DNA of 64,000 nt from Bibersteinia trehalosi (GCF_004346205.1 NZ_SMAM01000001.1:62001-126000), one strand, 5' to 3'. Counted from the stretch's first letter, positions 43,942 to 54,379 are shown. Translations and numbers: made by a program. The notes: generated by a model from the letters alone, not told the origin.

Positions 43942-45390
43942 ATGGAGAGTATTGTTACATTCTTTGAAAGCATCCTCACTTGGGTTGTAAACACCCTAGA
44001 TGGTCCACTTTGGGATATTACCGTTATTACGCTTTTAGGCGTAGGCTTATTTTTTACGGTGACTACGGGCTTAGTGCAACTGCGTTTGCTTCCACGTAGT
44101 TTGCGTGAAATGTGGTCTGGCCGCTCTTCGGATGGTAGCGCATTGACGCCTTTCCAAGCCTTTGCAACGGGACTTGCCAGTCGTGTTGGGGTTGGTAATA
44201 TCGGTGGAGTTGCCACAGCAATCGCGCTTGGTGGGCCGGGTGCCGTCTTCTGGATGTGGATTACTGCATTAATTGGAATGAGCAGTGCTTTTGCTGAATC
44301 TTCTCTTGCCCAAGCATTTAAAATTCGAGATCCCGATGGTATGTTCCGTGGTGGTCCAGCTTACTATATTACTAAAGGTTTGAAAGCGCACTGGTTAGCT
44401 GTGGCATTTGCGACTACACTTATTTTTACTTTTGGCTTTGCATTCAATGCTGTGCAGGCAAATTCTATTGTTGAAGCATCAAGCAATGCTTGGGGATGGA
44501 ATGCGAATTATGTTGGTATCGTACTCGTTGCTTTAACCGCATTAATTATTTTTGGTGGGGTAAAACGTATCGGCCAAGTTGCTTCAAAAATTGTACCAAC
44601 GATGGCGTCTTTCTACCTTATTATTGCAGTAATAATTTTAGGGATGAACATTGGTCGAGTGCCTGAAATTTTAAGCTTAATTGTACGCGATGCATTTGAT
44701 TTCTCAGCGATGGCTGGCGGTATGTTTGGGGCAATTTTCTCTAAAGCAATGCTACTTGGTGTTAAACGAGGCTTATTTTCAAATGAAGCCGGTATGGGGT
44801 CGGCACCAAACTCTGCGGCAGCCTCGGATGCAAAACACCCAGCAAGCCAAGGTTTAATCCAAATGCTTGGGGTATTTGTAGATACTATCGTAGTCTGTAC
44901 TTGTACTGCGATTATTATTTTAATGTCAAATGATTACGGTGGTGAAAGTTTACGTGGTGTATCATTAACGCAAAAAGCATTAGAATTCCACTTAGGTGAG
45001 TTTGGCTTACATTTCTTAGCGTTTGTATTATTACTTTTCTGCTATAGTTCTATTATCGGTAACTATGCTTATGCAGAGACCAATATCCGCTATATCCGCA
45101 ATAAACCAGGTTTTGTGTTAGCATTCCGATTAGTTGTACTTTTCTTTGTATATTTCGGTGCTGTGCGTAGTGGCGGTATTGTGTGGGATTTTGCGGATAC
45201 AGTAATGGCATCGATGGCGATGATTAATTTGGTGGCAATTATTATTCTTGCGCCAATTGTTTGGGTCATCTTAAAAGATTATATGAAACAAGTTCGAGCT
45301 GGTGTTGAACAGCCTGTATTTGATGTGACGGTACATCCAGAGTTAATCAAACGTGGTGTTGATCCTGAAATATGGAAAAGTAGAGATTAA
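43942..45390 (+). CDS. Sodium:alanine symporter (AGCS family)
   Basis: 482 residues with about 10 membrane helices. FQAFATGLASRVGVGNIGGVATAIALGGPGAVFWMW covers the family's conserved N-terminal site, and KRGLFSNEAGMGSAPNSAAAS is a second signature. FGGVKRIGQVASKIVP follows the family as well. Takes up alanine or glycine with sodium. AAGGATTTTT precedes ATG 43942. Monocistronic; an uptake-sequence hairpin terminator follows. Confidence 0.93.
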   Translation: MESIVTFFESILTWVVNTLDGPLWDITVITLLGVGLFFTVTTGLVQLRLLPRSLREMWSGRSSDGSALTPFQAFATGLASRVGVGNIGGVATAIALGGPGAVFWMWITALIGMSSAFAESSLAQAFKIRDPDGMFRGGPAYYITKGLKAHWLAVAFATTLIFTFGFAFNAVQANSIVEASSNAWGWNANYVGIVLVALTALIIFGGVKRIGQVASKIVPTMASFYLIIAVIILGMNIGRVPEILSLIVRDAFDFSAMAGGMFGAIFSKAMLLGVKRGLFSNEAGMGSAPNSAAASDAKHPASQGLIQMLGVFVDTIVVCTCTAIIILMSNDYGGESLRGVSLTQKALEFHLGEFGLHFLAFVLLLFCYSSIIGNYAYAETNIRYIRNKPGFVLAFRLVVLFFVYFGAVRSGGIVWDFADTVMASMAMINLVAIIILAPIVWVILKDYMKQVRAGVEQPVFDVTVHPELIKRGVDPEIWKSRD

Positions 45391-45413
45391 GCACTAACGG
45401 ATAAATAGCGAGT

Positions 45414-45480
45414 AAGCGGTCTGTTTTCTTGAATTTTTTGCAAAATTCTACGGAAAACAGACCGCTTTCTTTTTCTTTTT
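45414..45480 (+). terminator. Terminator made of an inverted uptake-sequence pair
   Basis: AAGCGGTCTGTTTTC (45414-45428) pairs perfectly with GAAAACAGACCGCTT (45453-45467), followed by a T-rich run (TCTTTTTCTTTTT). Ends the symporter transcript. Confidence 0.82.
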
Positions 45481-45556
45481 GGCTCAATTTCAGGTAAAAT
45501 CCGCCGATTATTTTTTCTTACAACGACAACGACTGAAACAGGACAATTTCTGCCCG

Positions 45557-47356
45557 ATGAACATGAAGAACATTCGTAACTTTTCGATTATTGCCCACAT
45601 TGACCACGGCAAATCCACCCTTTCTGACCGTTTAATTCAAACCTGTGGCGGTTTATCCGACCGTGAAATGCAAGAGCAGGTACTTGATTCAATGGATTTG
45701 GAAAAAGAGCGTGGGATTACGATCAAAGCGCAAAGTGTAACACTTAACTATAAAGCCAAAGATGGTGAAACCTATCAACTTAATTTCATTGACACACCGG
45801 GACACGTGGACTTCTCTTACGAAGTTTCCCGTTCTTTGGCAGCTTGTGAAGGAGCATTATTGGTAGTGGACGCAGGGCAAGGCGTAGAAGCTCAAACACT
45901 CGCCAACTGCTATACCGCTATTGAGATGGATTTAGAGGTTGTGCCAATTTTAAACAAAATTGACTTGCCAGCGGCAGAGCCTGAGCGTGTCGCCGAAGAG
46001 ATTGAAGATATTGTTGGGATTGATGCGATTGATGCGGTGCGTTGTTCAGCAAAAACAGGCGTAGGGATTGAAGATGTATTAGAAGACATTGTGCATAAAA
46101 TTCCTGCACCAGAAGGCTCTCCTGATGCACCGTTGCAAGCATTGATTATTGACTCGTGGTTTGATAACTACTTAGGCGTGGTATCGTTGGTGCGTGTGAA
46201 AAATGGTGTGATCAAAAAAGGCGATAAGATCAAAGTGATGTCCACAGGACAGTCTTATAACGTAGATCGTCTTGGTATTTTCACGCCGAAACAAGTGGAT
46301 ACCACTGAACTGAAAACAGGCGAAGTAGGTTGGGTGGTTTGTGCGATTAAAGATATTTTAGGTGCACCAGTGGGCGATACCTTAACCCATCACCACAATT
46401 CAGCGACTGAAGTGTTACCGGGTTTTAAAAAGGTTAAACCACAGGTTTACGCAGGATTATTCCCAATTTCATCGGACGATTACGAAGCCTTCCGTGATGC
46501 CTTAGGTAAATTGAGCCTAAATGATGCCTCACTTTTCTATGAGCCAGAAAACTCAACCGCACTCGGCTTTGGTTTCCGTTGTGGCTTCTTAGGTTTGTTG
46601 CACATGGAAATTATCCAAGAGCGTTTAGAGCGTGAATACGACTTGGATTTAATTACCACCGCTCCAACCGTAATTTACGAAGTGGTGCAAACTAATGGCG
46701 AGATCGTTTATGTGGATAGCCCGTCAAAATTACCGCCAATCAGTAACATTGCGGAAATTCGTGAGCCGATTGCAGAATGTAATATGCTGGTGCCACAAGA
46801 ATATCTCGGCAATGTGATTACCCTTTGTGTGGAAAAACGTGGGGTGCAAACCAATATGGTGTATCACGGCAATCAAGTGGCTTTAACCTACGAAATCCCA
46901 ATGGGTGAAGTTGTATTAGACTTCTTTGACCGTTTGAAATCCACCTCTCGTGGTTATGCGTCTTTGGATTATGGTTTTAAACGTTTCCAAGCAGATGATA
47001 TGGTGCGTGTGGATATTATGATTAACGGTGATCGTGTAGATGCCCTTGCGTTAATTGTACACCGCGCGAATGCGATGTATCGTGGTCGTGAATTAGTGGA
47101 AAAAATGAAAGAGTTAATTCCACGCCAACAATTTGACATCGCAATCCAAGCGGCAATCGGCAACCAAATCATTGCCCGTTCAACCGTAAAACAACTTCGC
47201 AAAAACGTGTTAGCGAAATGTTATGGTGGGGACGTAAGCCGTAAGAAAAAACTGTTACAGAAACAGAAAGAAGGTAAAAAACGAATGAAATCGCTCGGTA
47301 ACGTGGAAGTACCACAAGAAGCATTCTTAGCGATTTTGCACGTTGGGAAAGACTAA
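45557..47356 (+). CDS. lepA: Elongation factor 4 (LepA)
   Basis: 599 residues from ATG 45557 (a second ATG lies at 45563; the frame extends 26 codons upstream but without family support). G1 [11 protein letters not shown]2 [10 protein letters not shown]3 DTPGHVDF, G4 NKIDLP and the LepA-specific C-terminal domain ([17 protein letters not shown]) are present; E. coli LepA is 599. It is a ribosome-associated GTPase. Here, as in enteric bacteria, it begins the lepA-lepB-rnc-era-recO run, though a hairpin and a repeat separate it from lepB. Confidence 0.97.
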   Translation: MNMKNIRNFSIIAHIDHGKSTLSDRLIQTCGGLSDREMQEQVLDSMDLEKERGITIKAQSVTLNYKAKDGETYQLNFIDTPGHVDFSYEVSRSLAACEGALLVVDAGQGVEAQTLANCYTAIEMDLEVVPILNKIDLPAAEPERVAEEIEDIVGIDAIDAVRCSAKTGVGIEDVLEDIVHKIPAPEGSPDAPLQALIIDSWFDNYLGVVSLVRVKNGVIKKGDKIKVMSTGQSYNVDRLGIFTPKQVDTTELKTGEVGWVVCAIKDILGAPVGDTLTHHHNSATEVLPGFKKVKPQVYAGLFPISSDDYEAFRDALGKLSLNDASLFYEPENSTALGFGFRCGFLGLLHMEIIQERLEREYDLDLITTAPTVIYEVVQTNGEIVYVDSPSKLPPISNIAEIREPIAECNMLVPQEYLGNVITLCVEKRGVQTNMVYHGNQVALTYEIPMGEVVLDFFDRLKSTSRGYASLDYGFKRFQADDMVRVDIMINGDRVDALALIVHRANAMYRGRELVEKMKELIPRQQFDIAIQAAIGNQIIARSTVKQLRKNVLAKCYGGDVSRKKKLLQKQKEGKKRMKSLGNVEVPQEAFLAILHVGKD

Positions 47357-47358
47357 TG

Positions 47359-47414
47359 CAAGCGGTCAAAATAATTGAATTTTTTGCAAATTTTTCGTTC
47401 AAATTAACCGCTTG
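47359..47414. repeat. Inverted uptake-sequence pair after lepA
   Basis: CAAGCGGTCAAAA (47359-47371) faces TTAACCGCTTG (47404-47414), with a TTTGCAAA inside. Likely a partial terminator between lepA and lepB. Confidence 0.65.
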
Positions 47415-47478
47415 TAGAGGCGAATTATATTCGCCCAAGATTTAAATACGAATAGGGCGAATGTCATTCGCCCCTACA
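47413..47478. repeat. GGGGCG palindromic repeat, copy 4 (lepA-lepB)
   Basis: Ends TGTAGAGGCGAAT and ATTCGCCCCTACA, with GGCGAATTATATTCGCC and GGGCGAATGTCATTCGCCC forming inner hairpins. Close to the lepB ribosome site at 47486. Confidence 0.85.
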
Positions 47479-47496
47479 ATGATTTCAGGAGAAAAA

Positions 47497-48459
47497 ATGG
47501 GCAATCTTTTAACCATTATTTTTATTGCAGGGCTTTATGGTATTTGGAAAGTATTAGATGACATGCAGTTACCAAATACGATTTCGATTATTCTAGTTGG
47601 TTTAGTCGTTATTTGTGGTAGTTTCTGGGCATTCTATAAATTTAGTGCAGATCCGCGCCGTAAAGCTAAAATTGTCCGAGAGGAGAAAAAATTAGGCAGA
47701 GCGTTAAACGATGAAGAAATTGCTCAAATTCAACCTCGTTCAGCCCTCGGCGAATTTTTTGCTTCACTTTTTGGTGTGTTATTTATTATCACGATTATTC
47801 GCTCTTTTATTTTTGAGCCATTTCAAATCCCAAGCGGTTCAATGGAGCCAACTTTGCGTGTGGGCGATTTTTTAGTGGTGGAAAAATATGCGTATGGGAT
47901 TAAAGATCCGATTTTTCAAAATACCATTATTCCGATAGGCAAACCGCAACGCGGTGATGTGGCAGTATTTAAAGCACCAAAACAACCACATATTGATTAC
48001 ATTAAAAGAGTTGTAGGTGTAAGTGGCGATAAGGTGAAATATGATTTCCGTAGCCAAGAATTGACAGTGACACGAGGTGATACGGGCGAAGTGCTTACTT
48101 TCCAGTATAGTGAAGGTAAAGCAAATCCTGAGTTTTTCTATCATGGCGATATGCAAATAGAGCGTACTGAACAAGGCAGCGTAACGCATCAGATTTTAAA
48201 TAATCCACAGGCATTCAATTATGCGCCTTATTTCTTTAAACAAGAAGGGCAGAACGCAGGTGAATGGGTGGTACCTGAAGGGCATTACTTTATGATGGGA
48301 GATAACCGTGATAATAGTGAAGATAGCCGTTTCTGGGGCTTTGTTCCTGAGAAAAATATGGTCGGTAAAGCCACTTTTATTTGGTTAAGCTTAGATAAAA
48401 AAGCCAATGAATTCCCAACGGGATTACGCTTTAATAGAATGTTTACCACGATTAAATAA
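47497..48459 (+). CDS. lepB: Signal peptidase I
   Basis: 320 residues from ATG 47497 (CAGGAG eight bases away). Two N-terminal membrane segments (about 3-21 and 30-47) and a further one near 88-102 precede the catalytic domain. The catalytic Ser115 is in PSGSMEPTL and Lys170 in YIKRVVGVSGDK; GDNRDNSEDSRFWGFV is box E. It removes signal peptides at the outer face of the inner membrane. A repeat lies before and after the gene. Confidence 0.97.
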   Translation: MGNLLTIIFIAGLYGIWKVLDDMQLPNTISIILVGLVVICGSFWAFYKFSADPRRKAKIVREEKKLGRALNDEEIAQIQPRSALGEFFASLFGVLFIITIIRSFIFEPFQIPSGSMEPTLRVGDFLVVEKYAYGIKDPIFQNTIIPIGKPQRGDVAVFKAPKQPHIDYIKRVVGVSGDKVKYDFRSQELTVTRGDTGEVLTFQYSEGKANPEFFYHGDMQIERTEQGSVTHQILNNPQAFNYAPYFFKQEGQNAGEWVVPEGHYFMMGDNRDNSEDSRFWGFVPEKNMVGKATFIWLSLDKKANEFPTGLRFNRMFTTIK

Positions 48460-48463
48460 TAAA

Positions 48464-48489
48464 TACAGGGGCGGATAATTATTCGCCCC
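48464..48489. repeat. GGGGCG palindromic repeat, copy 5 (lepB-rnc)
   Basis: GGGGCGGATAA / TTATTCGCCCC, a single short hairpin with one mismatch. This is the smallest of the five copies. Confidence 0.75.
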
Positions 48490-48507
48490 AATCCTTAAAT
48501 AACACTT

Positions 48508-49179
48508 ATGCAATTAGAACGATTACAGAAAAAAATTGGCTATCAATTCGCCAATGTGGATTACCTAAAACAAGCCTTAACTCACCGTAGTGCCGCTGCG
48601 AAAAATAATGAGCGTTTAGAGTTCCTAGGCGATTCCATTTTGAATTTTACGATCGGTAAAGCCTTATTTGAAAAATTTCCTAAATCGAATGAGGGGGAAT
48701 TAAGCCGGATGCGAGCTGCATTAGTGAAGGAGCAGACGCTTGCCATCATTGCTCGTCAATTTGATTTGGGCGAGTATCTCAAATTAGGTGCAGGTGAAAT
48801 GAAAAGCGGAGGACACCGCCGAGAATCGATTCTTTCTGACTGCGTTGAAGCGATCATTGCGGCGATTTTCCTTGATAGTGGCATGGATAAAGCGATGGAG
48901 CGAACCATTGAATGGTATAAGGCTCTGCTGGCTCAAATGCAACCCGGCGAAGCGCAAAAAGATCCTAAAACTCGTCTGCAAGAGTTTTTACAGAGCAGAA
49001 AAATGCCACTCCCAGAATATGAAGTGATTGATATTAAAGGCGAGGCGCACAATCAAACGTTTAAAGTCAGCTGTAAAGTGCAGAATTTAGATGAGATATT
49101 TGTGGGCGTTGGGACAAGCCGCCGTAAAGCAGAACAGAATGCGGCAGAGCAGGTGATAGGGAAGTTAGGGGTAAAATAG
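48508..49179 (+). CDS. rnc: Ribonuclease III
   Basis: 223 residues (E. coli 226). The signature [14 protein letters not shown] (34-47) contains the metal-binding acidic residues, and [15 protein letters not shown] the second set. The double-stranded RNA-binding domain occupies about 153-221 ([14 protein letters not shown] ... [10 protein letters not shown]). It cuts double-stranded RNA in rRNA and mRNA processing. The region 49180-49468 holds a repeat element between rnc and era, unlike the E. coli overlap. Confidence 0.97.
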   Translation: MQLERLQKKIGYQFANVDYLKQALTHRSAAAKNNERLEFLGDSILNFTIGKALFEKFPKSNEGELSRMRAALVKEQTLAIIARQFDLGEYLKLGAGEMKSGGHRRESILSDCVEAIIAAIFLDSGMDKAMERTIEWYKALLAQMQPGEAQKDPKTRLQEFLQSRKMPLPEYEVIDIKGEAHNQTFKVSCKVQNLDEIFVGVGTSRRKAEQNAAEQVIGKLGVK

Positions 49180-49220
49180 GTTTTAACGCTAAAATTAAGA
49201 TCTCACTCCGATATTACCTT

Positions 49221-49333
49221 GTTACTTTTCTTTGCTTCGCCACAAACGCTTTGCGTTTGAACATCGGCTTTGCCGATGGCACGAAGTGCGAGCGTAGCGA
49301 GTAAAGAAAAGTAACCAAAAGAAAGGCGACCCG
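49221..49333. repeat. GTTACTTT inverted-repeat element, copy 2 (rnc-era)
   Basis: GTTACTTTTCTTTGC at the left and GTAAAGAAAAGTAAC at the right (14 of 15 pairs), then the tail CAAAAGAAAGGCGACCCG. Inside are two tight hairpins CAAACGC-TTT-GCGTTTG and CATCGGC-TTT-GCCGATG. Same family as 29254-29364. No open frame, so MITE-like or REP-like. Confidence 0.82.
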
Positions 49334-49468
49334 AGCAAAATTGCTTATCCGCCCTTTGTTGCGATTTTCTTAACGGAAAATTTGTAAACTCGCCAACTAC
49401 GTTGGCTCAAACAATAAAACCCCCGATATAGATTTTTACACCAAACCGAATTAAAAAAGAGAACAACA

Positions 49469-50368
49469 ATGACAACCAAAACCTACTGTGGCTTTATCGC
49501 CATTGTCGGCAGACCAAATGTCGGCAAATCAACCCTGCTCAATAAAATTTTAGGGCAGAAAATTTCCATCACTTCCCGTAAGGCACAAACTACTCGCCAC
49601 CGTATTTTAGGAATTAAAACCGAAGGAGCATACCAAGAAATTTATGTGGATACTCCAGGACTACACATTGAAGAAAAACGTGCAATTAACCGTTTGATGA
49701 ACCGAGCTGCGAGTAGTGCGATTGGCGATGTGGATATGGTGATTTTTGTAGTGGAAGGCACAAAATGGACAGATGATGATGAAATGGTGCTAAACAAACT
49801 TCGTTCTACTAAAGCCCCTGTCGTGTTGGCGATTAATAAAGTGGACAATATCAAAGAAAAAGAAGAATTGTTGCCACACATCACTGAGCTTAGCCAAAAA
49901 TTCCCATTCAAGGATATTGTGCCGATTTCAGCTCAAAAAGGGAATAATGTGCAGATCTTGGAAAAGTTAGTGCGTGAAAATTTACGTGAAGGTATCCACC
50001 ACTATCCTGAAGAATACGTTACCGATCGTTCACAACGTTTTATGGCATCGGAAATTATCCGTGAAAAACTGATGCGTTTTATGGGCGATGAACTGCCATA
50101 TTCAGTAACGGTTGAAATTGAGCAATTCAAAGTGAATGAACGTGGCACTTATGAAATCAATGGTTTGATTTTAGTAGAACGTGACGGGCAGAAAAAAATG
50201 GTGATTGGTAATAAAGGACAGAAGATCAAAACCATTGGTACTGAAGCCCGTGCGGATATGGAACGTCTATTTGATAACAAAGTACATTTAGAGCTTTGGG
50301 TTAAAGTCAAAGCGGGATGGGCTGATGATGAACGAGCGTTAAGAAGCTTGGGTTATATTGATGAATAG
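49469..50368 (+). CDS. era: GTPase Era
   Basis: 299 residues (E. coli 301). G1 [13 protein letters not shown]3 DTPGLH, G4 NKVD and the C-terminal KH domain ([24 protein letters not shown]) are present. Era binds the 3' end of 16S rRNA during 30S assembly. The rnc-era order is kept but the repeat element now lies between. A strong terminator follows, before recO. Confidence 0.97.
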   Translation: MTTKTYCGFIAIVGRPNVGKSTLLNKILGQKISITSRKAQTTRHRILGIKTEGAYQEIYVDTPGLHIEEKRAINRLMNRAASSAIGDVDMVIFVVEGTKWTDDDEMVLNKLRSTKAPVVLAINKVDNIKEKEELLPHITELSQKFPFKDIVPISAQKGNNVQILEKLVRENLREGIHHYPEEYVTDRSQRFMASEIIREKLMRFMGDELPYSVTVEIEQFKVNERGTYEINGLILVERDGQKKMVIGNKGQKIKTIGTEARADMERLFDNKVHLELWVKVKAGWADDERALRSLGYIDE

Positions 50369-50372
50369 TGAT

Positions 50373-50407
50373 AATAAACTTGTAAGTTAGCTTACAAGTT
50401 TATTTTT
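50373..50407 (+). terminator. Terminator between era and recO
   Basis: AATAAACTTGTAAG / CTTACAAGTTTATT, a perfect 14-bp stem with loop TTAG, then TTTCT. recO starts 13 bases later, so recO must have its own promoter or depend on read-through. Confidence 0.8.
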
Positions 50408-50419
50408 CTAGGAATACAT

Positions 50420-51142
50420 ATGCATGAACAGTGGCAGCGAGGTTTCGTATTACATCGCCGAGAGTATAGCGAAACTAGCTTATTGGTAGATTTTTTTACT
50501 GAAGAGCACGGGCGGATAACGTTGTTAGCCAAAGGGGCTAGACGAGCACGTTCGCCATTAAAAGCGGTATTACAGCCCTTCACGCCTTTGCTATTACGCT
50601 GGACAGGTAAAGGGGAATTGAAGATCCTTACCAAGGCAGAATCTGCTTCCTTGGCATTGCCGATGAATACACATGCACTATATAGTGGTTTCTATGTAAA
50701 TGAGCTTTTATCTCGTATTCTTGAAAACCATACAGCATATCCAGAACTTTTCCAAGACTATTTCAAATGTATGCTTGATCTAGCAAGTCATGCAGATAGC
50801 CTTGAGCCTACCTTAAGAACCTTCGAATTTAAGCTGCTACAAGCGGTTGGTTATGGCTTAAATTTTACAAATTGTGCTGCAACGGGCGAACCCATTTCGC
50901 CAACAATGACTTATCAATTCTACGAAAATGAAGGTTTTATCGCTTCGCTTTTACAGAATAATCACACCTTTTTAGGGAAAGAATTATTGGCATTTTCTGA
51001 ACTGGATTTTTCTCAAAAAGAGACGCAGCAAGCTGCTAAGCGCTTTACACGGATTGCGCTGAAACGCTTTTTAGGTAATACACCTTTAAAGAGTCGTGAG
51101 CTCTTTCAATCTATTTTGCCAAATAAAGTAAAAGCAACTTAG
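50420..51142 (+). CDS. recO: DNA repair protein RecO
   Basis: 240 residues (E. coli 242). An N-terminal OB fold ([36 protein letters not shown]) precedes a helical domain; the C-terminal zinc site is degenerate as in enteric RecO. It loads RecA with RecR. TAGGAAT precedes ATG 50420. pdxJ, which follows recO in E. coli, is absent: metX comes next in the opposite direction. Confidence 0.93.
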   Translation: MHEQWQRGFVLHRREYSETSLLVDFFTEEHGRITLLAKGARRARSPLKAVLQPFTPLLLRWTGKGELKILTKAESASLALPMNTHALYSGFYVNELLSRILENHTAYPELFQDYFKCMLDLASHADSLEPTLRTFEFKLLQAVGYGLNFTNCAATGEPISPTMTYQFYENEGFIASLLQNNHTFLGKELLAFSELDFSQKETQQAAKRFTRIALKRFLGNTPLKSRELFQSILPNKVKAT

Positions 51143-51159
51143 GCGTTTCTCTGTGCTAA

Positions 51160-52248
51160 TTAGTTTGAATCCTCAACGCTCCCTAGACCTTTACGAATCA
51201 TGGCTTCAAAAAATGGGTAATCCACTAAGAACGCATCATGTCCGAAATCGGAATGGAATTCATAGTAATCGACAACTACACCTGCTTTTTCTAAGCGTTG
51301 GCAGCTTTTTTGTACATCAATCTGTTTAAAAAGCTGATCACTGGTTACTCCGACTAAAGTATAGTGGGCTTTAATTCGAGAAAGTGCTTCTTGTTCACTC
51401 GAAAAACCTAAGGCAGGATCGTATAAATCTAAGGCTCTTAATAAGCGTAGGTAGGAGTTAGCATCAAAGCGATCTAAAAATTTTACACCTTGGTAGCTTA
51501 AATAGGATTCCACTTGGAAGTGATCACCCCAGATTAAACCATGCTGTTTTGTCTCTCGACCAAAAGCTCGGGCTAATTGAACATTGGTTCGATAGGTGAG
51601 CATACCGAGCATGCGGGCAAGTTTTAAACCATCGCTAGGTGGTGTGCCATCATAATAATCACCGTGGTTAAAATTGGGATCATTAATGACAGCCTGACGC
51701 ATCACATGGTTAAACCCAATAGCTTCTGCACTGAGGGTGAGAGAAGAGCAGAGGTTGATAATATTATCGACAAATTCCGGATAACTGATGCCCCATTGTG
51801 TTGCTTGCATTCCGCCAAATGATCCCCCGGCAACTGCGTGGAGATGAGGAATACCAAGTTTGTCCATTAACGCTTTTTGTACCGCAACAATATCTTGTAC
51901 TGTAATAATTGGGAATAGACTCCCATAAGCTTTGCCTGTTTGTGGATTAATAGAAGAGGGCCCTGTAGTACCTTTACAACCACCTAGTACATTTGAACAA
52001 ATAAAAAAGTATTTATTGGTGTCGAATGCCAAACCTGCGCCAATAAAATCCTGCCACCAACCTTTATCCGCAGGTGGTGCATAATAGGGTTCGGCATCAC
52101 CTGTTAATGCATGGCAGAGTAGTACAACATTACTTTTATCCTGATTAAGTGTTCCGTAAGTCTGATAGGCTACTTGAATAGGTGAAAGCTCGCCGCCTAA
52201 AGCTAATTTCAACGGGGTGTCTTGAAAAAGTGTCAGGGATTGTGCCAT
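51160..52248 (-). CDS. metX: Homoserine O-acetyltransferase (MetX type)
   Basis: 362 residues, alpha/beta hydrolase fold. The nucleophile is Ser143 in [11 protein letters not shown], with the catalytic aspartate in VGVTSDQLF and the histidine His337 in [28 protein letters not shown] and GWWQDFIG are MetX marks. It acylates homoserine for methionine synthesis. Enteric bacteria use MetA instead; MetX is usual in Pasteurellaceae. Some MetX proteins prefer succinyl-CoA, so acetyl specificity is likely but not certain. A MetJ-type box lies 100 nt upstream. Confidence 0.93.
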   Translation of the reverse strand: MAQSLTLFQDTPLKLALGGELSPIQVAYQTYGTLNQDKSNVVLLCHALTGDAEPYYAPPADKGWWQDFIGAGLAFDTNKYFFICSNVLGGCKGTTGPSSINPQTGKAYGSLFPIITVQDIVAVQKALMDKLGIPHLHAVAGGSFGGMQATQWGISYPEFVDNIINLCSSLTLSAEAIGFNHVMRQAVINDPNFNHGDYYDGTPPSDGLKLARMLGMLTYRTNVQLARAFGRETKQHGLIWGDHFQVESYLSYQGVKFLDRFDANSYLRLLRALDLYDPALGFSSEQEALSRIKAHYTLVGVTSDQLFKQIDVQKSCQRLEKAGVVVDYYEFHSDFGHDAFLVDYPFFEAMIRKGLGSVEDSN

Positions 52249-52310
52249 TGCCGTTCCTGTGTTTGCAAAATTTTCTGCGAAAATAACCGCTTGTTAAAAT
52301 AATGCGGAGT

Positions 52311-52363
52311 AACTTAGCGGTGATGGCGTAGCTTGTCAAGGAATTTTAGAAGTCTAAACGTCT
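52311..52363 (-). promoter_or_regulatory. metX promoter with MetJ-type operator
   Basis: On the minus strand: two tandem 8-bp units AGACGTTT and AGACTTCT (52363-52348), 14 of 16 matches to the MetJ consensus AGACGTCT repeated, then TTGACA (52339-52334), 17-bp gap, TAAGTT (52316-52311). MetJ binding just upstream of the -35 would fit repression. Confidence 0.7.
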
Positions 52364-52450
52364 AGAATGATAAACGGCTAAAATTTCTTTACTTGCAATT
52401 TTACTTAGCTTAGTTATGCTTATCCAGTTTTCTATATCTATGATTTATTT

Positions 52451-53161
52451 ATGCACTCGAAATACATATCACAATGCCATCCTAGGCAGCAATCTTGTTC
52501 TAGCCTTGTCAGCTTTGTGCTCAAAGCAACAGGGCTATTACTTGTCTTAATGTTGCTCATCTTGATTGTGATTGATGTGGGAACAAGTTATTTAGTGCGA
52601 GATAGGGTATATAAGAAATTAACAGATTTACCTTACCGTGAGCATACTGTAGTGCTCGGGACGGCGAAATTTTATCTTAGCGGTTCGCCCAATCTTTATT
52701 ATAAATATCGCTTACAAGCGGCAAAATACTTATATGAAGCACAAAAAAGTCATTATTTGTTAGTGAGTGGCGATAATAAGACACCATATTATAATGAGCC
52801 TAGAATGATGACACAGGATTTAGTCAAAATGGGGATTCCGCAAGCAGATATTAAGCAAGATTATGCGGGGTATAACACGTTAGATTCTGTCGTTCGTGCT
52901 GCTAAAGTGTTTGAGCTAGAACCTTTTACAATTATTTCGCAACAATTCCACTGTGAACGAGCATTATTTATTGCCAAAGTAAAGGGCATTGATGCTATTT
53001 GTTATGCTGCCGAATATCCTTCAGAACATTATAAAGTTCGTATCCGTGAATTTTTTGCGCGGGCAGGGATGGCGCTTTATTTATTGTTCGGTGTTGAGCC
53101 AACAAGCTTAGAACCCTCTAAGATCAATGCATTGCCGTCGAAAAAGTCGGCGGAAAGTTAG
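52451..53161 (+). CDS. sanA: SanA family inner-membrane protein (DUF218)
   Basis: 236 residues. One membrane helix at about 28-48 (GLLLVLMLLILIVIDVG) is followed by a DUF218/YdcF-like domain: VVLGTAKFYLSGSPNLYYKYRLQAA, LLVSGDNKTPYYNEPRMM, YAGYNTLDSVVRAAKVF, QQFHCERALFIAK. It is close to E. coli SanA (239), which affects envelope permeability and vancomycin exclusion at high temperature. The ATG at 52451 has no strong ribosome site. Divergent from metX and upstream of the lpt operon. Confidence 0.9.
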   Translation: MHSKYISQCHPRQQSCSSLVSFVLKATGLLLVLMLLILIVIDVGTSYLVRDRVYKKLTDLPYREHTVVLGTAKFYLSGSPNLYYKYRLQAAKYLYEAQKSHYLLVSGDNKTPYYNEPRMMTQDLVKMGIPQADIKQDYAGYNTLDSVVRAAKVFELEPFTIISQQFHCERALFIAKVKGIDAICYAAEYPSEHYKVRIREFFARAGMALYLLFGVEPTSLEPSKINALPSKKSAES

Positions 53162-53238
53162 AATTTTCGTAATCACAGCATAATTTGTGCTATGATCGCA
53201 TGCTGTTTTTAGCTTACAAATTAGGGATATCCCCTAGT

Positions 53239-53844
53239 ATGAATAGACGTTTAAATTTACTTTTAATTTTGATTACCTTGGGGCTAGCGAGTTGGGCTTA
53301 CTATCTTTATCAAGAAAATGAGCAAGCAGGGCTATCTCAGTTAATTAAAAAAGATGGCGAACCTGAATATACTGGTAACCGAATGGAAACCATGGTTTAT
53401 GATGATAAAGGTTTACCACAGTACTTTGCATCCGCAGATGAAATCAAACGTTATGAAAGTAACGAACGCACGGAGTTTTTAAAACCGTTATTGGAGCTTT
53501 TTGGTAAAGAGACTCACTTAAAACAGTGGAAGGTTAGCGCAGATAGTGCTGAAATTACCAAAGAAAAAATGCTGTTTTTGCGTGGCAATGTAAAAATAGA
53601 GAGCTTAGATAAAAGTTCGCGTTTACAACAAATAGAGACTGATGCCGTAACGGTTGATTTAACGACTCAAGATATTTTTTCAGAAAGTGTGGTTAAATCA
53701 ACAGGATTGGGCTTTAGCTCAACTGGGAAAGGTCTGACAGGTAACCTAAAAAAGCAGGCTGCAACTTTACTTCAAGATGTTAAAACCTATATTGAACCAA
53801 CGGTTATTCCAAATAACAGTGGGCGAACTGAACATAAAAATTAA
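53239..53844 (+). CDS. lptC: Lipopolysaccharide export protein LptC
   Basis: 201 residues from ATG 53239 (E. coli LptC 191). A single N-terminal membrane helix (LLLILITLGLASWAYYLY) anchors a periplasmic beta-jellyroll: YTGNRMETMVYDDKGLPQYFASADEI, HLKQWKVSADSAEI and FLRGNVKIESLD are LptC-type. It takes LPS from LptBFG and passes it to LptA. kdsC and kdsD, upstream in E. coli, are missing; sanA is here instead. lptA follows 14 nt later. Confidence 0.93.
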   Translation: MNRRLNLLLILITLGLASWAYYLYQENEQAGLSQLIKKDGEPEYTGNRMETMVYDDKGLPQYFASADEIKRYESNERTEFLKPLLELFGKETHLKQWKVSADSAEITKEKMLFLRGNVKIESLDKSSRLQQIETDAVTVDLTTQDIFSESVVKSTGLGFSSTGKGLTGNLKKQAATLLQDVKTYIEPTVIPNNSGRTEHKN

Positions 53845-53857
53845 GGTAGATGAAAGT

Positions 53858-54370
53858 ATGAAATTAATGAAATCTGTACTCTTTTGCTCATTACTAGGCA
53901 TGAGTAGCGCTACATTGGCGTTGAAAGGGGATACTGATCAGCCAATTAATATTGAGTCTGGTAGTCAATCGCTTGATATGGAAAGCAATGTCGTTATTTT
54001 TAGTGATAATGTTGTGATCACACAAGGTTCAATTAAAGTGAATGCTGCCAAAGTAACCATCACACGCCAAGAGGGCAAAAAAGAAGTCATTGATGCTTCA
54101 GGTTCTCCGGTAACATTCCAACAAACCTTGGATAATGGTAAGCCGGTACGTGGGAAAGGTAACAAAGTGCATTATGATTTAGCGACGGAATTTTTAGTGC
54201 TGAGTGGTAATGCTGAGCTAAGACAAGAAAGCAGTGCCATTCGAGCTGAAAAAATCACTTATGACGTGAAAAAACAGCAATTAAAAGCAAGTAGTAGTGG
54301 AAAAACACGCGTGAAAACAGTGTTATATCCAACACAATTACAGAATAGTAAAACAAGTAAGAAAAAATAG
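53858..54370 (+). CDS. lptA: Lipopolysaccharide transport periplasmic protein LptA
   Basis: 170 residues. A signal peptide MKLMKSVLFCSLLGMSSATLA ends near residue 21. The mature jellyroll has DQPINIESGSQSLDMESNVVIFSDNVVITQGSIKV and AELRQESSAIRAEKITYDV. LptA forms the periplasmic LPS bridge. An upstream extension of the frame overlaps lptC and is not used. AGGTAGATGAAAGT precedes the ATG. E. coli LptA is 185. Confidence 0.93.
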   Translation: MKLMKSVLFCSLLGMSSATLALKGDTDQPINIESGSQSLDMESNVVIFSDNVVITQGSIKVNAAKVTITRQEGKKEVIDASGSPVTFQQTLDNGKPVRGKGNKVHYDLATEFLVLSGNAELRQESSAIRAEKITYDVKKQQLKASSSGKTRVKTVLYPTQLQNSKTSKKK

Positions 54371-54379
54371 GTAGAAAGT

